DNA from: an uncultured delta proteobacterium
GTDB lineage: Bacteria > Myxococcota_A > Polyangia > Polyangiales > Ga0077539
Assembly (NCBI GenBank): GCA_903845045.1
Contig: CAIMWA010000464.1
Span: forward strand, 1-55,152
Length of the DNA: 55,152 nt
Direction: 5' to 3'
The notes under the pieces were generated by a model. That model was not told the origin of the DNA, ran no database searches, and worked only from the letters and a program-made list of their open reading frames with translations. Position numbers and translations under genes: made by a program. Positions 52,548-55,152 of this stretch are shown one piece after another (the first letter of the stretch is position 1; every line of letters begins with the position of its first letter).

Positions 52548-52842
52548 GCGCACGCTCGGCCCGGGCGATGCGGGCGTCCAACGCGTCCAGCCGCGACGGA
52601 GCCATGGCGCGATCGATCCAGCGCCCCACCACGAACACGAAGAACACCGCCGCGAGGTAGCCGCTCGCCGCCGGCAGTCCGAGCGCGAGGTGGCCGAGCC
52701 AGCCGACGCCCCAGCCCGCTCCGAAGCACGCCAGCACCATCGGCACGAGGGCCCCGTGCCGGTGCTCCTCCCACCAGGAGATCCGTTGCATCAACGTTTC
52801 GCGCTGCGCGCGGAGCTGGTCCATTTCGTCTCGATCGGCCAC
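52501..52842 (-). CDS. Small coiled-coil and two-helix membrane protein
   Basis: 113 residues from GTG 52842 (an alternative ATG lies at 52824). The N-terminus is charged and helical (MADRDEMDQLRAQRETLMQR), followed by two hydrophobic helices (VPMVLACFGAGWGVGWLGHL and ASGYLAAVFFVFVVG) and a basic helix at the C-terminus (LDALDARIARAERALRAA). It is not similar to any family I know. It ends inside the hydrolase gene on the opposite strand, so expression of both would give complementary transcript ends. Confidence 0.6.
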   Translation of the reverse strand: MADRDEMDQLRAQRETLMQRISWWEEHRHGALVPMVLACFGAGWGVGWLGHLALGLPAASGYLAAVFFVFVVGRWIDRAMAPSRLDALDARIARAERALRAAAGRSPTGAAPR

Positions 52843-52907
52843 GACGCGAGGCAGCGTACAACGCCGTGACGCACCACGCCCGAGGCGCCTCTGGTACGTT
52901 CGTCGCC

Positions 52908-54035
52908 GTGCGATTCCGCGTCGCTTCGTCACCAGTGCAATTCGGGGGCATCGCGCGCGCGGCGCTCGTGCTGGCTCTCGTCGTGACGCCTCGTCGCACG
53001 CTCGCGCAGACGGCCCCGGCCGCAGCGACCCCGCGAACCTCGGAGGAGGCGCCATCGCCCGAGGTGGCCGAGGCGCGCCGCCTCTTCGCCGCGGGGCGCG
53101 CGGCGTGGGAGCGGAGCGAGTGGTCCCAGGCGCTGCGTGCGTTCGAGGGCGCCCAACGCCTCGCTCCGCGCCCTGCGGTGCGCGTCGACATCGCCAACTG
53201 TCTCGCGCGGCTCGGTCTCGCCGCCGAGGCGCTGCGGCAGTTCGAGGCGTTCCTCGACGAGAGCGTCGACGCGACGGACGACCAGCGCACCGCCGTCGAG
53301 GGCGAGATCGCGCGCCTGCGCTCGCAGGTCGGGGAGCTGCAGGTCATCGCCTCGCCGACCGGAACGCCGGGCCTCGAGGTCACCGTCGACGGACGCGTGC
53401 TCTCGCTGTCTGGACCTTCGCACCTCGCCCCCGGGAGCCACGCCCTCGAGGTCCAGGCGACGGGCTTCCTGCCGGAGCACCGACCGTTCGACATCGCCGC
53501 CGGACAGGCCCTCGTCCTCGACGTGACGCTTCGACCGGATCCCGCGGCGGCGCCGAGCCCTGCCCCCGCCGTCGCTCCTGCTGCCACCCCCGTCGCCTCG
53601 GCCGCGGTGACGACCACGACGGCGTCCACGGCACCCGCGGTCCCGGTCCCTGCGGCCGTCGCCACGCCGCCCCACCCTCGCGGCTTCGTGCATCGACGCG
53701 CGTGGATCTTCGCCGCCGCAGGCACCGGCGCCGCCGTGCTCGGGTGGACCGTCCTCGGTGCCGCGGCGCTCGGCGCGAACGCGAGCTTCGACGGCACGGC
53801 GAGGCAGCTCCAGCGCGGCGACGGAGACCCGGGCGTGCTGCGCGCCGAGGGTCACGACGAGGCTGCGCGCGCCCGAGCCCTGGCCCTCGGTTCCGACGTG
53901 GCCATGGGCGTCGCCTTCGCGGGCGCGGTGGTCACTGCGGTGCTCTGGTGGCGCAGGGACGCGGCTCCCGCGGTCGGCATGACCGCGACCGTCGATGGAG
54001 GCCGCGCGGGCCTCGTCGCGGACGGCGCCTTCTAG
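52908..54035 (+). CDS. Exported TPR/PEGA-like protein with C-terminal membrane segments
   Basis: 375 residues from GTG 52908. The signal region (ARAALVLALVVTPRRTLA) precedes a TPR-like pair (ARRLFAAGRAAWERSEWSQA and VRVDIANCLARLGLAAEALR), then a PEGA-type beta domain (GLEVTVDGRVLSLSGP, GSHALEVQATGF). A long Ala/Pro/Thr spacer (about 215-260) leads to two hydrophobic helices (AAGTGAAVLGWTVLGAAALG and VAMGVAFAGAVVTAVLWW). This plan is common for envelope proteins next to kinases in myxobacteria. A role in the periplasm is inferred only. Confidence 0.7.
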   Translation: MRFRVASSPVQFGGIARAALVLALVVTPRRTLAQTAPAAATPRTSEEAPSPEVAEARRLFAAGRAAWERSEWSQALRAFEGAQRLAPRPAVRVDIANCLARLGLAAEALRQFEAFLDESVDATDDQRTAVEGEIARLRSQVGELQVIASPTGTPGLEVTVDGRVLSLSGPSHLAPGSHALEVQATGFLPEHRPFDIAAGQALVLDVTLRPDPAAAPSPAPAVAPAATPVASAAVTTTTASTAPAVPVPAAVATPPHPRGFVHRRAWIFAAAGTGAAVLGWTVLGAAALGANASFDGTARQLQRGDGDPGVLRAEGHDEAARARALALGSDVAMGVAFAGAVVTAVLWWRRDAAPAVGMTATVDGGRAGLVADGAF

Positions 54036-54097
54036 CCCGTCGCCTGCCGCGGACATCGCCTTGCCGCCCCCATCGCTGCGGGCTATCACGGGGTTCG

Positions 54098-54994
54098 ATG
54101 ACCGTCGTGCATCCCGGAGACGAGCTCGCCACGCTCCGCCGACGCGTCGAACGTGCGCTCGAGCGACCGCTCCCCCGCGACGACGTGCGCTCGCTCCTCG
54201 AAGCCCTCGCAGCGCGAGCGCCCGCCGACAGCGCCGAGGCCACGCTCGCCCATCGGCACCTCGCCGAGCTGCTCCTCGAGGAGAGCCCCTGGCGCGCGTC
54301 GCTGCACTGCCGGCAGGTGCTCCGCGTTTGTCCCGACGACGACGCCGCGCACGCGCTCATGGGCCTCGCGCAAGCGCTTCAAGGCAACTACCGCATGGCC
54401 GTCGGAGCGTTTCGACGCGCCGTCGCGGTCGCACCGTCGAACGCGTGGTACCAGCACAACCTCGGGCACCTGCTCGACGTGGCGCTCGACCGCGCATCCG
54501 AGGCGCTGCCGCACTTGCAGCGCGCGGCGCGGGCGCACCCCGGGCAAGAGGAGGTCGGCGCGTCGCTGGCGCACTGCCTCGGAAGATTGCATCGATGCGA
54601 CGAGGCCCTCGAGGTCGTCCGCGCGCTGCTGCGCCGGCACCCGGCGCACCGTGACCTCTTGGCCCTTCGCGGCTGGCTCGAGGAAGGTGCGCCCGCGCGG
54701 GCGCCGCGATCACCGCGGGCCCCGTCGACGGTGCCCATCGCATGCGCTGCGTCGGTGATCCGCACGTCGCTCGCTCGCCTGGGTCGCTCCGTCGCCCGCA
54801 TCGAGGCCGCCGTGGCGCTCTGGACCGCCGATCCCCGTTGCACCGAGCCCCCGGACCTCGCCGCGCTGGCGGCGCTCGACTACCTCGCCTCCCGCGAGTC
54901 GGGTCCGCGCTGCACCCGCGAAGCCGTGGCGCGCGAGCACGGGGTGACGCTGTCCTTGCTCGCCGCCCGTTGCGCGAAGATCCGCGCCCGCTAG
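54098..54994 (+). CDS. TPR-repeat protein
   Basis: 298 residues from ATG 54098. At least three tetratricopeptide-like repeats are visible: AHRHLAELLLEESPWRASLH, ALMGLAQALQGNYRMAVGAF and YQHNLGHLLDVALDRASEAL, then CLGRLHRCDEALEVVRALL. The C-terminal 90 residues begin with an Ala/Pro linker and end in a helical bundle containing CTREAVAREHGVTLSLLAAR, which could be a small helix-turn-helix. No signal peptide is seen, so a cytoplasmic scaffold is likely. The stop codon shares CTAG with the convergent gene. Confidence 0.7.
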   Translation: MTVVHPGDELATLRRRVERALERPLPRDDVRSLLEALAARAPADSAEATLAHRHLAELLLEESPWRASLHCRQVLRVCPDDDAAHALMGLAQALQGNYRMAVGAFRRAVAVAPSNAWYQHNLGHLLDVALDRASEALPHLQRAARAHPGQEEVGASLAHCLGRLHRCDEALEVVRALLRRHPAHRDLLALRGWLEEGAPARAPRSPRAPSTVPIACAASVIRTSLARLGRSVARIEAAVALWTADPRCTEPPDLAALAALDYLASRESGPRCTREAVAREHGVTLSLLAARCAKIRAR

Positions 54995-55152
54995 CGGCAG
55001 CGCAGGCGCAGCGCGTCGAGGTCGTCGTGACAGGCGGCGCACGGGCGCTCCGACGCGCGCAGCAAGGCCCCGCAGCGCGCCACGAACGAGGGGGGATGCG
55101 GCGAGAACCCGCCGCCGCCCCGAGTCCGGCTGGCGTGGCACGTCACACAGTC
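54991..55152 (-). CDS. C-terminal end of a multihaem c-type cytochrome
   Basis: Only the last 53 residues are present; the gene continues beyond the right edge. The translation contains two CxxCH haem-binding motifs, CVTCH at the left of the fragment and CAACH near its end, followed by DDLDALRLRCR and a TAG stop. Multihaem cytochromes act in periplasmic or outer-membrane electron transfer. Haem number and family cannot be judged from the fragment. Confidence 0.65.
   Translation of the reverse strand, partial: DCVTCHASRTRGGGGFSPHPPSFVARCGALLRASERPCAACHDDLDALRLRCR

Overview
The window is about 55 kb of very GC-rich, gene-dense bacterial chromosome. It looks like a member of the Myxococcota (myxobacteria). 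Evidence includes a CdnL/CarD regulator, a Hanks-type kinase fused to a cyclic-nucleotide domain, a MYXO-CTERM-like tail on a secreted beta-propeller, an IgGFc-binding-type cysteine-rich lipoprotein, many outer-membrane proteins (BamA, FadL, a TonB receptor), and third-position G/C bias strong enough to create long open frames on both strands. The genus cannot be fixed from the sequence. I see no tRNA, rRNA, insertion sequence, prophage or CRISPR array.

Layout. 1-9.4 kb, minus strand: an unidentified membrane protein (cut by the edge), lysS, prfB with its programmed frameshift, a kinase-cNMP protein, a secreted beta-helix protein, purD, and two outer-membrane barrels. 9.5-15.6 kb, plus strand: a DUF4403-like lipoprotein, a cinA relative, thpR, recA, a lipoprotein and cdnL. 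15.6-22.1 kb, minus strand: one run of MFS transporter, inositol-1-phosphate synthase, GH31 lipoprotein, moaB, moeA and moaD. 22.2-25.9 kb, plus strand and divergent from that run: a CDP-alcohol phosphotransferase, a nucleotidyltransferase and a nucleotidyltransferase-aminotransferase fusion. Together with the inositol-phosphate synthase these look like a pathway for a cytidylyl-activated inositol phosphodiester. 25.9-28.6 kb: bamA.

28.7-36 kb, plus strand: a methyltransferase, then a tightly overlapping triad of a P-loop GTPase-like protein, an Hsp70/actin-fold ATPase and a small partner, resembling SrfC/SrfB of the enterobacterial Srf locus, then an esterase. 36-41.8 kb, minus strand: a five-gene envelope operon (YtkA-like lipoprotein, barrel, M1 peptidase, membrane protein, IgGFc-binding-like lipoprotein), mostly with 4-bp stop/start overlaps. 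41.9-43.7 kb, plus strand: a RegA/RegB-type redox two-component pair. 43.7-50.3 kb, minus strand: a metal-uptake cluster of a Fur-family regulator, a ZIP-permease fusion, a TonB receptor and two lipoproteins, with a candidate operator dyad. 50.3-55.2 kb: a beta-propeller protein, an alpha/beta hydrolase, a small membrane protein, two TPR proteins and the end of a multihaem cytochrome.

The two regions I find most likely to hold an undescribed system are the GTPase/Hsp70-fold triad (29570-35257) and the inositol-phosphate/CDP-alcohol/aminotransferase cluster (19505-25865). Names rest on motif recognition only; no database search was possible.
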